A stretch of DNA of 48,744 nt from Spirochaetia bacterium (GCA_021413825.1 JAIOPQ010000024.1:1-48744); one strand, 5' to 3'. Shown: positions 36,316-45,418, counted from the first letter of the stretch. Made by a program: numbers and translations. Notes: generated by a model from the letters alone, not told the origin.

Positions 36316-38346
36316 ATGAAGCTACGCGCTGCTATTCTACTGGTTTGTCTGTCTGTGACGGGAGCCCTTATGGGCGATCGGCGGATCCCTGGTATTGATT
36401 CGATTCCTGCAGCACAGGGCGATACGGCTCAGCCCGTCCAACCTGAGAAACAGACATCCCCACAGCCCACGCAGCAAAGTCCAATCCAGCTCCAGCCGCA
36501 GCCTACAAATCCAGCCACGCAGACTACACCGGCAAAGGAAACCGATCAGCGGCCGCAGCCAGCCGTTGACGCCATCAAGAAGCTTAAAGTGGAAACGGCC
36601 CCTGCTGAATTTCCGTACTCTGCGCGTATTACCTGGGAAGTAGATCCTACAAACGACACAGAAATCTATGTCGCTCGATTCGTAAGGCCTCCTGCAACCA
36701 AACAACTTGTCCTTGAATCTGAAAATATTACAACTCCACCTCTGGGTCCCAGGGAAACTTCCTACCTGGACCGTAACATGCCAGAAGGTTCCTACTACTA
36801 TGCAGTGGTCACTGGCTACCAGCTCAGCAAGCGAGGCACTCTAGTTCTAAAAGCGGACGAAAACTATTCTGCGCGCCCCTTTATTGTTCAACGCAAACGG
36901 ATGAACGATGATCCGCGCACGCAACAGACTCCAAACAATCCCACCAATGATTCCCGTCCAACAGGCGCAACTCCACAGGTTTCCGGATTGATTGCCCTCT
37001 CATCGCCGAGCAGTGTTAAATTGAACTGGTTGGCAGCTGGCGGCGTTGCAAAACCAAACTACGTTATATATCGTGGCACTCAGCCTTTCACTAATCAAAA
37101 CTCTTTTGCAACAAGCACGCGTCTGGGCACTACAACAGAAGATCGTTTGAATTTTGAGGACTCAAGTCCAATTTCAGATCGAATTGTTTACTACGGTGTT
37201 ACAGTGCAGGATCGCGATAGCGGCCGTGAATATCGCAGCCTGACAGAAGGTGTTTCATTCTTAGCCTACACGCACCGCATTCCTGTGATGGACGCCTCTG
37301 TTGAGCCGTTCCTGCCAAGGTCACTTGTGACTTACCTTGTAAATAAGAACACAATCAAGTTGATCTGGGTCGATCCAGCAGCCACAATTACCGGATATCA
37401 AGTATTCCGTTCATCACGTCCAATAGCCTCTGCCGCTGAGCTTGACCGATCGTACCTGATTGGTCGCGTTACGCGCCAGGAAGCCAGCTACACTGACACA
37501 GGTCTGGGCGGCGGGATGTATTTCTATGCACTGATTCCAATTGATGAACAGGGAAGACCCGTACGCGCACTCGCTGAAGGTCGCACGTTCACCGGGTTTG
37601 GCGTCCAAATTCGTGATTCCAAGATTAGCGAAATTCAACCAGAAACGAAGAAGGATGAGAAGAAGGAAGACAAGAAAGAGGAAATCAAACCGGAAATCAA
37701 ACAGGATCCGCGAATGAGCCTCTTCCGTGCCTCGGTGCGCGAAGATTCAGTCAACTTGACCTGGTCGGTTGACAATGTCGTGCGCGGCGATCGATTCCTT
37801 CTCTATCGGAGTACTGCAGCCCTTCGCAGCCTGGCTGATGTTCGCAGCAACGGCGTCCTGCTATCAGAACTGGAATGGGATACACGCCAGTACCTTGACG
37901 CAAAACTTCCGGCCGGAAAATTCAATTACGCAATTGTAATTTTACACGACGGTCGTGTGGATGAGAAGATGGAAGAGGGCAGGAACTACCTTCCACTTCC
38001 AGCCCAGGTCCGCGTTTCTGCAATAGAGCCGCAAAAGATTGAACCTGCCAAAGTTGAACCAAATAAAACGGATGAAACAGCAGGCACGGATCGCGATATA
38101 AATGAGATACTCGCTCACACATTTGAGAAGGGAAGATACGAAGCATGTATTCAGCGCCTCATGCCTTACAGAAAGGACAAGAGTGAAGCCATTCGCGCAC
38201 GTGCCTTGCTTTACACGGGAATAAGTTACTTCAAACTCGGCCAATTCAAAACGGCGCGACCGTTCTTTGTAGAACCTGTCGTCAAAGCGCAACTGCCGGA
38301 GCGCGCGAACTTCTGGTATAAAAGGAGCCTTGAGAAACTGCGATGA
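36316..38346 (+). CDS. Large exported protein with FN3-like domains and C-terminal TPR part
   Basis: 676 residues with a signal peptide (1-20), then a Pro/Gln/Thr-rich linker to about 85. Four FN3-like beta domains follow, at about 88-190, 222-315, 335-430 and 470-565. Each has a recurring pattern: SxxxWxxD/A strands, a repeated aspartate turn, and a tyrosine-rich strand such as GSYYYAVVTGY, DRIVYYGVTVQD, GGMYFYALIPIDE or GKFNYAIVILHDG. A Lys/Glu-rich linker (445-465) separates the third and fourth. The C-terminal 70 residues form a TPR-like pair. It has a strong ribosome binding site (AAGGAGG at 36306-36312) and overlaps the TPR gene that follows by ATGA. A scaffold role in the periplasm or cell surface is likely. 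Confidence 0.72.
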   Translation: MKLRAAILLVCLSVTGALMGDRRIPGIDSIPAAQGDTAQPVQPEKQTSPQPTQQSPIQLQPQPTNPATQTTPAKETDQRPQPAVDAIKKLKVETAPAEFPYSARITWEVDPTNDTEIYVARFVRPPATKQLVLESENITTPPLGPRETSYLDRNMPEGSYYYAVVTGYQLSKRGTLVLKADENYSARPFIVQRKRMNDDPRTQQTPNNPTNDSRPTGATPQVSGLIALSSPSSVKLNWLAAGGVAKPNYVIYRGTQPFTNQNSFATSTRLGTTTEDRLNFEDSSPISDRIVYYGVTVQDRDSGREYRSLTEGVSFLAYTHRIPVMDASVEPFLPRSLVTYLVNKNTIKLIWVDPAATITGYQVFRSSRPIASAAELDRSYLIGRVTRQEASYTDTGLGGGMYFYALIPIDEQGRPVRALAEGRTFTGFGVQIRDSKISEIQPETKKDEKKEDKKEEIKPEIKQDPRMSLFRASVREDSVNLTWSVDNVVRGDRFLLYRSTAALRSLADVRSNGVLLSELEWDTRQYLDAKLPAGKFNYAIVILHDGRVDEKMEEGRNYLPLPAQVRVSAIEPQKIEPAKVEPNKTDETAGTDRDINEILAHTFEKGRYEACIQRLMPYRKDKSEAIRARALLYTGISYFKLGQFKTARPFFVEPVVKAQLPERANFWYKRSLEKLR

Positions 38347-39677
38347 ACGATATTCAAAAACTAATATTAGCCGGTGGATTTCTACTGCTTACTGGCGGCA
38401 TCGTGTTGCTTTCCTACGATCGCTTCCGCAAGGACGGTCCCATTCGCGTACTCCAGGTGGAACGGAATGAAAATGAAGTTGAGAAAGCAGATCGGCAATT
38501 AAAAGAAGCGGACGAGTATCTGCGTCAGAACTCGCAGGAATCCGCGCGTAAGGCACTCGATTTATTCAATTCAGTTCTATCGCGCGGCTTAAACGAGCGC
38601 GTAGATCAGTATGCCCGTTATGGTCTAGCCATGGCGCTTGAAAAAATCGACGATCCGGCCACAGCGCTTGAACATTTGCAGACTCTGAAACAAAACCAGA
38701 ACAAAATCGAATCGCAGGATTTGAAAGATCGCGTAGATTATTCGCTGGGAAGACTGTTGCTTGTTATCAATCATGAGATAGAAGGCAAGGCCTTACTGGA
38801 AGGTCTGTTAGCCCGCACAAACGATCCCAGGATGAAATCAAGAATACACACGGCGTACGGACAGAGCTTCCTTGCACGTGGTGACAGGCAGCGAGCACAG
38901 GAAAACTTTAACATTGCCCTGAAATACTATCCGGAGAACCTTCAAGCAGAGATGGGTCGCGCTAATGCTGTAAGCGGCCAGCGCAGGTCCATGTATTATG
39001 AATACTATGATGAGTATCTCACTGGTAACGCTAACTTAAATCCGGCGCAGCGCCGCCAGGATGCGCGGCAATTGCAGGAAACAACCTATGATGCGGGAAT
39101 TCGGGCATATCGCACGGGCCGGTATCAGGATGCAATCGATCTGTTTGCTCGCGTGCTCAAAGAAGGTCGTGATAACAGTGAGAGTGAGAATTGTCGTTAT
39201 ATGACAGCTGAAAGCCTTCAGGCCCTGGGTCGTACTCGCCAGGCGTATGAAGCCTACGAACAAATTCTTGGAAACGTGACAACCACTCGCGATCAAGCAG
39301 CCTTGATCCGTATGGGAATTCTACTCTATCAGCAGGGGAAGCTGACGGAGGCTTTGAGCCGCTTCTATCGTGCATCCGAGAACTATCCAAACGGAGAGCA
39401 TACAGCTAAAGCTCTGGAATGGAAGCGCGAGACGGAAGCGCAGATTCGCGAACATGATCAACTCAAGAATTATGATGATACCAAACGTGAAGAAAAACTC
39501 GACAAGCCACAGTCCAGGAATGATGAAAGCGAGTCACGCACTCGCAATGCCGAGCGCGAAACCAATCTGAGTTCATACGATACATCTGTAAATGTAGCCC
39601 AGGAATCTGAAGGCGACACAGTTATTGAGGTGGATGGGAAGCGGATGAAGCTGGCAGCTGTACCTCAAGCCCGCTGA
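38343..39677 (+). CDS. Membrane-anchored TPR protein
   Basis: 444 residues: an N-terminal membrane anchor (about 6-24, ILAGGFLLLTGGIVLLSY) and a periplasmic array of TPR units (SARKALDLFNSVLSRGL, YARYGLAMALEKIDDPATALEHL, AYGQSFLARGDRQRAQENFNIAL, AGIRAYRTGRYQDAIDLFARVL, MGILLYQQGKLTEALSRF). A charged Arg/Glu/Asn-rich tail follows. It overlaps the FN3-like gene by ATGA, so the two proteins are probably partners. The last 56 bases overlap the convergent gene at 39622. Confidence 0.75.
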   Translation: MNDIQKLILAGGFLLLTGGIVLLSYDRFRKDGPIRVLQVERNENEVEKADRQLKEADEYLRQNSQESARKALDLFNSVLSRGLNERVDQYARYGLAMALEKIDDPATALEHLQTLKQNQNKIESQDLKDRVDYSLGRLLLVINHEIEGKALLEGLLARTNDPRMKSRIHTAYGQSFLARGDRQRAQENFNIALKYYPENLQAEMGRANAVSGQRRSMYYEYYDEYLTGNANLNPAQRRQDARQLQETTYDAGIRAYRTGRYQDAIDLFARVLKEGRDNSESENCRYMTAESLQALGRTRQAYEAYEQILGNVTTTRDQAALIRMGILLYQQGKLTEALSRFYRASENYPNGEHTAKALEWKRETEAQIREHDQLKNYDDTKREEKLDKPQSRNDESESRTRNAERETNLSSYDTSVNVAQESEGDTVIEVDGKRMKLAAVPQAR

Positions 39678-40560
39678 GTTTGTAAATAAAAGCCGGAAAA
39701 TCAGCGATGCTTGAAATCGCATCGCGCATTCCTTCCACGCCTCGGCCAAATCCCATGGCAGGTACCTTGTTAAGAGTATGGGTCTTTGTGCTTAGATCTT
39801 CAAGATTTCCATGATCGGACGTTAAGAGCATTGTGTCTTCCGGTCGCAGAGTTTCGCATACTCCCATGAGGAACTTTTCCAGATTCTCGATTACCCACTT
39901 TGCTTCTTCAAACGACTGGTTATGCCCTGCCTTGTCGGATAAGAAGAATTCATAAATCAAAAGATCGTACTTACTTGCAAGGCGGGCCGTGTCCTGGCCA
40001 ACTTCGCGTGGATCGCGCACAGGAAATCTATCCTTGATTTCAGGGAAAAAGCGGTGCATCATCTCATGGGTGATGTCCATATAGACTGCATCGCCGCGCG
40101 CCAGATCATCGAGAGTTTTAAGGGGCTGACCGGAAGCCAGATGCACGTGTGTAGAAGCACCCGTCAGCCTTGGTTTGTCTCTAATTCGCCGCGCATACAC
40201 ATCACTGAATGCGTTGGCCAGCGCCGCTTTTTTCCCATTTTCGTAGAATCGTTTAATGATGGAATGTTCTTTAATTACCTTAATCAGGGTAGGACCTGGG
40301 AATCCAGTCATGTGGCGACCCATGATCTCAGGTCCGTTCAGTCCAGTCCAGAGCGACGTTTGACCCGTAGCACTCTGCGGAAGCCCAGGCATGCCAAGGG
40401 CTGCATCAACTGGAAATAGTACAAGGCCCTCGGGCGTAGCTGTGGCCGGTTTACCGCCCAGAGGTGCAAAGAAAGACTTTGAATGCAGCGTGAAAGGATT
40501 GGTTGCTTCGTTGGCTGGACCAAAGCCAATCCCATCGACGAAGATATATAGCACGGACAT
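39622..40560 (-). CDS. Alkaline phosphatase superfamily metalloenzyme, unknown substrate
   Basis: 312 residues with a binuclear metal fold related to phosphopentomutase and cofactor-independent phosphoglycerate mutase. Seen are LYIFVDGIGFGPAN (first metal Asp), QSATGQTSLWTG (nucleophile position, Thr or Ser), FFLSDKAGHNQSFEEA (metal Asp and His), and LLTSDHGNLEDLSTKTHT (metal Asp, His). No signal peptide is found, so it is cytosolic. The start ATG 40560 is free of overlap. The substrate cannot be read from sequence; a phosphate ester or sugar phosphate is likely by family. Its 3' end overlaps the TPR gene by 56 bases. Confidence 0.72.
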   Translation of the reverse strand: MSVLYIFVDGIGFGPANEATNPFTLHSKSFFAPLGGKPATATPEGLVLFPVDAALGMPGLPQSATGQTSLWTGLNGPEIMGRHMTGFPGPTLIKVIKEHSIIKRFYENGKKAALANAFSDVYARRIRDKPRLTGASTHVHLASGQPLKTLDDLARGDAVYMDITHEMMHRFFPEIKDRFPVRDPREVGQDTARLASKYDLLIYEFFLSDKAGHNQSFEEAKWVIENLEKFLMGVCETLRPEDTMLLTSDHGNLEDLSTKTHTLNKVPAMGFGRGVEGMRDAISSIADFPAFIYKLSGLEVQLPASSASHPPQ

Positions 40561-40597
40561 GCAACGTCAAGATATTGCACTTCGCCGGGGTTGACGA

Positions 40598-41836
40598 GTG
40601 AATTTGGTTTACACTCCGGCCGAGTTGTCGACACTTAAACCAGTGAAGGAAAGCGAGCTTCTCCAGCCCGGTCCCGAATTCTGGAAACGATTCAGTTTTC
40701 TCAGATCCGCAACGGTCCTGGAGAAAAAGCCAGATCCCCCCATCCGTGAGCGCATCTTCAACGATGAATTGCGCACGCTTGCAAATTCAATCATTTCGCA
40801 TGCTCCCGAAACCTCTGCTTCTGAGACACTACCTGTCACAATATCCGCAGGTGAGGGAACGTTAGTCGCCACAGAAACTCAGACTCCAGTTCAGACGAGT
40901 TTGGCCCCGATCGTGGAAACCAGTCCGGAGCCGGTCGCGCCCGCTGTCAGGCCCCATTCCATTGCAGATGCATTGTATGCAACCGTGCCCTCTACTGATT
41001 TCTGGGAAGTATCGGCTCGATTGCTTGCCAAAAGGGACCTGGTTGAATCGGACTTCAATCCTGCTCTAGAGCTGCTTCTTGAAAAAACAAATGCCGGAGC
41101 CGTTTGCATCCTGGTCCCCGATGAACTTGAGGGCGTATACCGCGTTTCCATGCATAAAGGACTCGATCCCCTCACGGAACGAACATTCATAATTGGATTT
41201 CGCGACAACTACCTGGCTGAGGAATTACCTTATCAGGTAGTAACGTATTCTGAGCACATTAAGAACGGATTTCATTATAGAAAACGATTCAGCTCTGAGT
41301 TTTTGAACACCTATCCGTCTGCATTGTATTTCCATTTTCCAACCCTCGATACTTCTTGCTACTGCGCATGCTTTCACGCCAGTCCTGAAAACACGGGTGC
41401 GGTAGATAAGGAATGGACAACAGCATTTCTGAATTCAATTTATCCGGCTATTCTCAAGTTTTCTCATGTGAAACTGAACCCGGAAACAAAAAACGAAGAT
41501 CCAACGCTTAAATTTTCCAAACTCTTCAAGCGATACAGCCATACAGGCAAAGACCGATTCTATGTAACACATATGACTTTCTCGGATACAGCCGCGCTCT
41601 CTTCAGATCATCCATTCCTGAGCCGCTTCCAGGATTTCTGCACATCCCACCAGGTAGCAGAACGGATCATTATCCTTTCGCCTGCACACGCTCTCTTGCT
41701 GCATACTCAGAACCAGTTGGAAGGGCCAGAGTATCTCCTCCAAAACCTGGCGCTTGAATGGGGCATGCGCGTTGAATTTAAGACTACTGAATATCCAGGT
41801 GAGGAATCAAACCTTTACAATTTGATGCTGGTATGA
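40598..41836 (+). CDS. GAF-like domain protein, unknown function
   Basis: 412 residues, no signal peptide. A short N-terminal domain (1-75) is followed by a Thr/Pro/Glu-rich linker (75-125). A central globular part (130-280: DFWEVSARLLAKRDLVESDF, ALELLLEKTNAGAVCILVPDELEG) has the alternating pattern of a GAF-like ligand-binding domain, without strict motif matches. A second alpha/beta part follows. The start is GTG 40598. It is the first gene of a plus-strand group with the TPR and lipoprotein genes and overlaps the next gene by ATGA. It may sense a signal; this is inferred. Confidence 0.5.
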   Translation: MNLVYTPAELSTLKPVKESELLQPGPEFWKRFSFLRSATVLEKKPDPPIRERIFNDELRTLANSIISHAPETSASETLPVTISAGEGTLVATETQTPVQTSLAPIVETSPEPVAPAVRPHSIADALYATVPSTDFWEVSARLLAKRDLVESDFNPALELLLEKTNAGAVCILVPDELEGVYRVSMHKGLDPLTERTFIIGFRDNYLAEELPYQVVTYSEHIKNGFHYRKRFSSEFLNTYPSALYFHFPTLDTSCYCACFHASPENTGAVDKEWTTAFLNSIYPAILKFSHVKLNPETKNEDPTLKFSKLFKRYSHTGKDRFYVTHMTFSDTAALSSDHPFLSRFQDFCTSHQVAERIIILSPAHALLLHTQNQLEGPEYLLQNLALEWGMRVEFKTTEYPGEESNLYNLMLV

Positions 41837-42333
41837 ATCGCCTGTTCGGACTTTGTTTGTTTTTAATTTCTCAGGCGCTACTGGCCTCACCGGAGAACCG
41901 CGCACTACTTGAACAGGGAATAGCGATCGCCCGCAAAGGGGATATCGCGGCAGCAGAAGTCAAGTTCCGTCTTGTACTCAGCCGCGAAGACAATGACGAA
42001 GCCAGATATCGACTGGCTCAGTCGTTGAACCTGGAAGAGGCAGGAAAGCTCCTTGAGCATTCCATCAAGTTGGTAGCGGCGATTCACGCCCCAATAAACA
42101 CAGATGATTTGCGTACGCGAAGACCTCCAGTCGTAGAACTGGCCCATCGATTTTTGTATTTGTCCCTTGTGCGATGGGGATTGGAGGACAGGACTGGTGC
42201 GCTCAATGCGCTCAATCGCGCACTGTACTGGTATCCCGATTTCAAGGAAGCCCAATACAATCGTGCCTGCTTGTTCGTTGAACTGGGAAGAGGCGCAGAT
42301 GCGGATTTGATTTTTCAACGTCTAAAACGTTGA
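41833..42333 (+). CDS. Small exported TPR protein
   Basis: 166 residues with a signal peptide (1-18, RLFGLCLFLISQALLASP) and three TPR-like units (LEQGIAIARKGDIAAAEVKFRLVL, LEEAGKLLEHSIKLV, LVRWGLEDRTGALNALNRALYWYPDF, then EAQYNRACLFVELGRGADA). It starts by ATGA overlap with the previous gene. It probably is a periplasmic adaptor; partner unknown. Confidence 0.7.
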   Translation: MNRLFGLCLFLISQALLASPENRALLEQGIAIARKGDIAAAEVKFRLVLSREDNDEARYRLAQSLNLEEAGKLLEHSIKLVAAIHAPINTDDLRTRRPPVVELAHRFLYLSLVRWGLEDRTGALNALNRALYWYPDFKEAQYNRACLFVELGRGADADLIFQRLKR

Positions 42334-42389
42334 ATACGATTTGTATTGCAGCGAAGGGCGGCTTACTGGAACTGAATGTGTTGAGCGAG

Positions 42390-43178
42390 ATGAACGTAGA
42401 AAAGGCCCTGTGCTGTTGTCTTCTTGCATTGTGCGTTTTTTCGGTGAATCTGCACGCCGACACAGTTGTACTCAAATCAGGGGTTCGCTACAATGACGTT
42501 AAAGCTGAACCCATCGCGCAATTTCACAGGATTCGCTTTAGCGACGGTCGCGTAGAAGTCCTCCCCAACTCCATCATTCGCTCGGTTCGTCCAGGTGCAA
42601 CTTCATGGAGCCAGGTTTACATACCGGTCGTACCGCAGAAGATTCCAGACCCCGTGGTACCCAGACCTGAGATTCCTTTGAATCCAGTGAAGGTGCCGGC
42701 GTTCGTGCTTACGCCCACCATGAAATCGGTTGTATTCCCCGGTTGGGGCCAATATGCCGAGCAAAGGCGCATAACTGGAGCCGTTTACGCTGCTGCCGGT
42801 GTTCTGGCCCTGGAGCGATATTGGTACTTCAGGCAAAAACATGCCGCAGCCGAAAGACAGTACAATGATCCGATTCCAGTGGGCATTGTCGCCTCGCAGA
42901 GCTTGACGGGCTCCCTGAGCCTTGTGGACGCGGCCTTGATTAATTTTGTATATCTTGCAGGCCAGGAGAAGAAGGTCTACAAGCTCCAGAATCAGGGAAA
43001 TTCAATGATTATGGCCTACGGGCTGGTTTGGGCCTGGAATTTATTTGATATCAGGGCTGGTGGGCTACCCTGGGAGCGGGGTTGGGTCGGATCTGCAAGA
43101 CCCGTTGCGCACGGGACGCGGCCCATTTTGTATTTGCAAAAAGATGGCCTGGGAGTGATGGTGCGAATACCACTATGA
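42390..43178 (+). CDS. Exported/membrane protein with small beta-barrel motif (DUF5683-like)
   Basis: 262 residues from ATG 42390, which begins a signal peptide (MNVEKALCCCLLALCVFSVNLHA). Residues of about 24-64 form a compact beta motif (VVLKSGVRYNDVKAEPI, HRIRFSDGRVEVLPNSIIRSV) like the C-terminus of the FecR-type protein at 44065-45378. A proline-rich linker follows. A membrane-associated domain then begins with MKSVVFPGWGQY and GAVYAAAGVLALERYW, as in DUF5683 proteins. The frame is open to TTG 42330, but that start adds residues before the signal peptide. It overlaps the next lipoprotein gene by ATGA. Confidence 0.6.
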   Translation: MNVEKALCCCLLALCVFSVNLHADTVVLKSGVRYNDVKAEPIAQFHRIRFSDGRVEVLPNSIIRSVRPGATSWSQVYIPVVPQKIPDPVVPRPEIPLNPVKVPAFVLTPTMKSVVFPGWGQYAEQRRITGAVYAAAGVLALERYWYFRQKHAAAERQYNDPIPVGIVASQSLTGSLSLVDAALINFVYLAGQEKKVYKLQNQGNSMIMAYGLVWAWNLFDIRAGGLPWERGWVGSARPVAHGTRPILYLQKDGLGVMVRIPL

Positions 43179-43384
43179 AACGTAAGCTTTTCACACGGCT
43201 TGCGATCGGGAGCCTGATACTTTTCCTGGGAAGTGGCTGCCTGGTCTCCAATCTGAGCAACGGCTTCGATTTGAAGAGTCCAAGCGGGTTTCTGGGTTAT
43301 CTGGGGAGTTTTACCCAGGGGCAGCCTCTGCCACCATGCAACTTTGATGAGGGTCTTTTTGATACGTGTTCTTACTCACCATGA
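43175..43384 (+). CDS. Small lipoprotein with C-terminal CxFDxGLFDxC motif
   Basis: 69 residues with ATG 43175 in an ATGA overlap. A basic signal (MKRKLFTRLAIGSLILFLGSGC) gives lipidated Cys22 in a good lipobox (LGSGC). A short polar body ends in PCNFDEGLFDTCSYSP, where two Cys could pair. The same motif ends the large lipoprotein at 45508-46992, on the other side of the sigma/FecR pair. The frame is open to 43082, but that part overlaps the previous gene and precedes the signal. Confidence 0.7.
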   Translation: MKRKLFTRLAIGSLILFLGSGCLVSNLSNGFDLKSPSGFLGYLGSFTQGQPLPPCNFDEGLFDTCSYSP

Positions 43385-43433
43385 AGGGCTATCAGTCGTT
43401 TCTGAGAATATTTTCGAGGATAGAGACATATTC

Positions 43434-43462
43434 TTGCGAAAGTTTATGATGCATGGTGTATT
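43434..43462 (+). promoter_or_regulatory. Possible promoter upstream of the second ECF sigma gene
   Basis: TTGCGA (43434-43439), 17-base spacer, TGTATT (43457-43462), about 54 bases before TTG 43517. The surrounding 132-base gap contains no ORF. The match is weak. Confidence 0.28.
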
Positions 43463-43516
43463 CCATTCAGAGTCAGGGTGCTATTTAGTTCTGCTCACCT
43501 GTAAGGCAGTGCAGGC

Positions 43517-44068
43517 TTGACTACCCTGACAGCAGAGATGCTCGCTGAAAGCGATCTGGATGATTTCTTGAATCAACACGGCAATAGAATTTATACCTAT
43601 CTGTGCGTCCTCTGCCGCAACGAAGACACGGCCTCGGATGCATTGCAAAATGCATATGTGAAATTTATTGAACAAGTGCGTCGGGGTAACGTTAGACGCG
43701 AGAGCGCCTCACAATACCTCATGATCATTGCAAAAAACGATCATTTCAGTCGCGTACGCCGGGAAGGCAGAGAAGTTGAGCTTGCAGAGGATCCCGTGGA
43801 TCAAAGTTCTGCGGCCAACAGCGCCCGCAGCCAGGTAGCGCAAGATGTTCGTTTGGTCTTGCTTGAAACCATTGAAGATCCTGCATTGCCAGAAGACCTG
43901 GCCCATGTAATCAAGTTACGCTTTCTTGAAGAAGCTGATGTTGCCACAATCTGTGAACGGACCGGAAAATCACAGGCAACCGTGTATAGACTAATGGAAA
44001 AGGCCCTCAGCATTCTAGCAGATGCCTGCCGCCGCGCCGGAATCCATCCGGAGGACCTCGGGTTATGA
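43517..44068 (+). CDS. ECF-family sigma factor paired with a FecR-type protein
   Basis: 183 residues. Region 2 is at about 15-80 (FLNQHGNRIYTYLCVLCRNEDTASDALQNAYVKF, then QYLMIIAKNDHFSRVRR). Region 4 is at about 120-170 (LPEDLAHVIKLRFLEEADVATICERTGKSQATVYRLMEKAL) with a helix-turn-helix. The start is TTG 43517. Region 2 matches the ECF pattern only moderately; the DALQNAY segment is clear. The next gene overlaps by ATGA and encodes a transmembrane FecR-type protein, the usual anti-sigma arrangement. The regulated genes are probably the lipoprotein and collar genes nearby, but this is inferred. Confidence 0.82.
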   Translation: MTTLTAEMLAESDLDDFLNQHGNRIYTYLCVLCRNEDTASDALQNAYVKFIEQVRRGNVRRESASQYLMIIAKNDHFSRVRREGREVELAEDPVDQSSAANSARSQVAQDVRLVLLETIEDPALPEDLAHVIKLRFLEEADVATICERTGKSQATVYRLMEKALSILADACRRAGIHPEDLGL

Positions 44069-45378
44069 GCGATAATCGCCACGAAGAACTAGCGCGTCGC
44101 CTCCTGAATGAGCCACCTACGCAGTGGCCTAAGGAACTCGCACCTTTGCGCGTGGAAATGCGCACCATGCCACTTGCGTTGCGCGCAAAGTTAGATACCT
44201 TGAATAAGGCAGCACAGGCGCAGGCGATTGCAGATAAGCCGGCTAACGTCGCAAGCAAGCTTCCGTTCAGAATCGCAGTTGCGTCGTTTGGAACCGCAGT
44301 TGCTGCGGGCCTTATTGTATACTTCGGGCTATTCATGAATAGTAATGTGGCGCCAGCGACTATCGTCACGGTTGACGGGCAGGTGTTAAAGAATGGTGCC
44401 CCTGCAAAAGCGGGAGATACGCTGCGCGAGAATGAACAATTGAAAGTTGGATCGGACTCGCTTGCAGTTGTGGTTGCACAGCACGGAGAATCGGAAGCGC
44501 GGCTGCGCGTTCAGCCAGACTCAGATATCAGTGTGGAATCCTTGCGTGCCGATTTGTTCGACGTACGGATCAAAGTGGGTCGTCTGCTTGCAATGGTTCC
44601 GCGCAAACCCAAACCGGGTTCCCGGTCGCTTTATATTTCAACGCCAACTACGGTTGCTTCCGTGCGAGGCACTGTGTTTTCAGTAGAACTAAATTCTTCG
44701 TCAGATTCTATGCTTTCGACGTATGAGGGAACCGTAAGCTTCCGACGTCGTTGGGAAGCCCTTGAAGATCTGCCCCCAGCGCTCATAAAGCGGAGCGAGA
44801 TTTTGTCCAGCTCCGTTGAGATATTTGAGAAGGCATCTGCCAGCGTCGGTGCCGGGACACAGTCTGTTGTGCGTGATCAGGATTTCAAAGATCGCCTGAG
44901 TAGAATAGAACCCTTAAACAGTGTATTGTCCGGACCGCTGTTCGTTGGCCTGAGAAAAAAGAAGAATCCCGCCGACGCCGAAATACAAGCTGCCCTGCAA
45001 GCGCTTGATCAAGCGTTCGCAAATGCGGAAGCTCGCGCGGGAATCTTGAAGCAAGTGGAAGCCGCGTTTGGCCAGCCACCCCAGATCGAAACACCCTCTG
45101 CAGAAGAGTTGAAGGCACGCCGTGAAGCATTCGAAGCATTGAGTCCAGGCGAACGTCAGGCGCGCTATGACGAACTGCGTGCAAAACCAATGGATCGCGA
45201 AACATTCAAACGCGAAGCTACACGCGTTTTTGGCAAGGCACCCCAGGAAATTATTCTAAAGAATGGAGAAACGATTTTCGGAACGATATTCGGCGAGAGT
45301 GGCCGGTATCGGGTATATACCGCAACGGAAGTACGTTTGGTAGATCCGGAAGAAATCGAAGAAATTCTTTTTCAGTAA
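44065..45378 (+). CDS. FecR-domain transmembrane protein, probable anti-sigma regulator
   Basis: 437 residues. The cytosolic N-terminus (1-68) can hold the sigma factor, a membrane segment follows at about 69-91, and a FecR domain lies outside it at about 98-225 (SEARLRVQPDSDISVES, then STPTTVASVRGTVFSVELN, the classic FecR strand). A helical region (300-395) precedes a small C-terminal beta motif (IILKNGETIFGTIFGESG, VRLVDPEEIEEILF) similar to that in the protein at 42390. In FecR systems the outer domain senses a signal and controls the sigma factor; that role is expected here. Confidence 0.8.
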   Translation: MSDNRHEELARRLLNEPPTQWPKELAPLRVEMRTMPLALRAKLDTLNKAAQAQAIADKPANVASKLPFRIAVASFGTAVAAGLIVYFGLFMNSNVAPATIVTVDGQVLKNGAPAKAGDTLRENEQLKVGSDSLAVVVAQHGESEARLRVQPDSDISVESLRADLFDVRIKVGRLLAMVPRKPKPGSRSLYISTPTTVASVRGTVFSVELNSSSDSMLSTYEGTVSFRRRWEALEDLPPALIKRSEILSSSVEIFEKASASVGAGTQSVVRDQDFKDRLSRIEPLNSVLSGPLFVGLRKKKNPADAEIQAALQALDQAFANAEARAGILKQVEAAFGQPPQIETPSAEELKARREAFEALSPGERQARYDELRAKPMDRETFKREATRVFGKAPQEIILKNGETIFGTIFGESGRYRVYTATEVRLVDPEEIEEILFQ

Positions 45379-45390
45379 TACTGGAAAGAT

Positions 45391-45418
45391 GGACTTCGAA
45401 ATAAAATCAACAGTCGTT
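45391..45418 (+). promoter_or_regulatory. Possible ECF-type promoter before the large lipoprotein gene
   Basis: GGACTT (45391-45396), 16-base spacer, GTCGTT (45413-45418), resembling GGAAC/CGTC-type ECF promoters, in the 129-base gap before 45508. The gap also holds a weak inverted repeat (GAGCG...CGCTC) and the lipoprotein's AGGAGG ribosome binding site. Confidence 0.2.

Noticed and set aside
42330..42389. TTG start extension of the exported protein
   Set aside because: It adds 20 residues before a complete signal peptide; ATG 42390 fits better.
43393..43401. CAGTCGTTT shared with the ECF-type site at 45411
   Set aside because: No -35-like GGAAC/GGACTT sits at the expected distance upstream; nine shared bases alone are weak.
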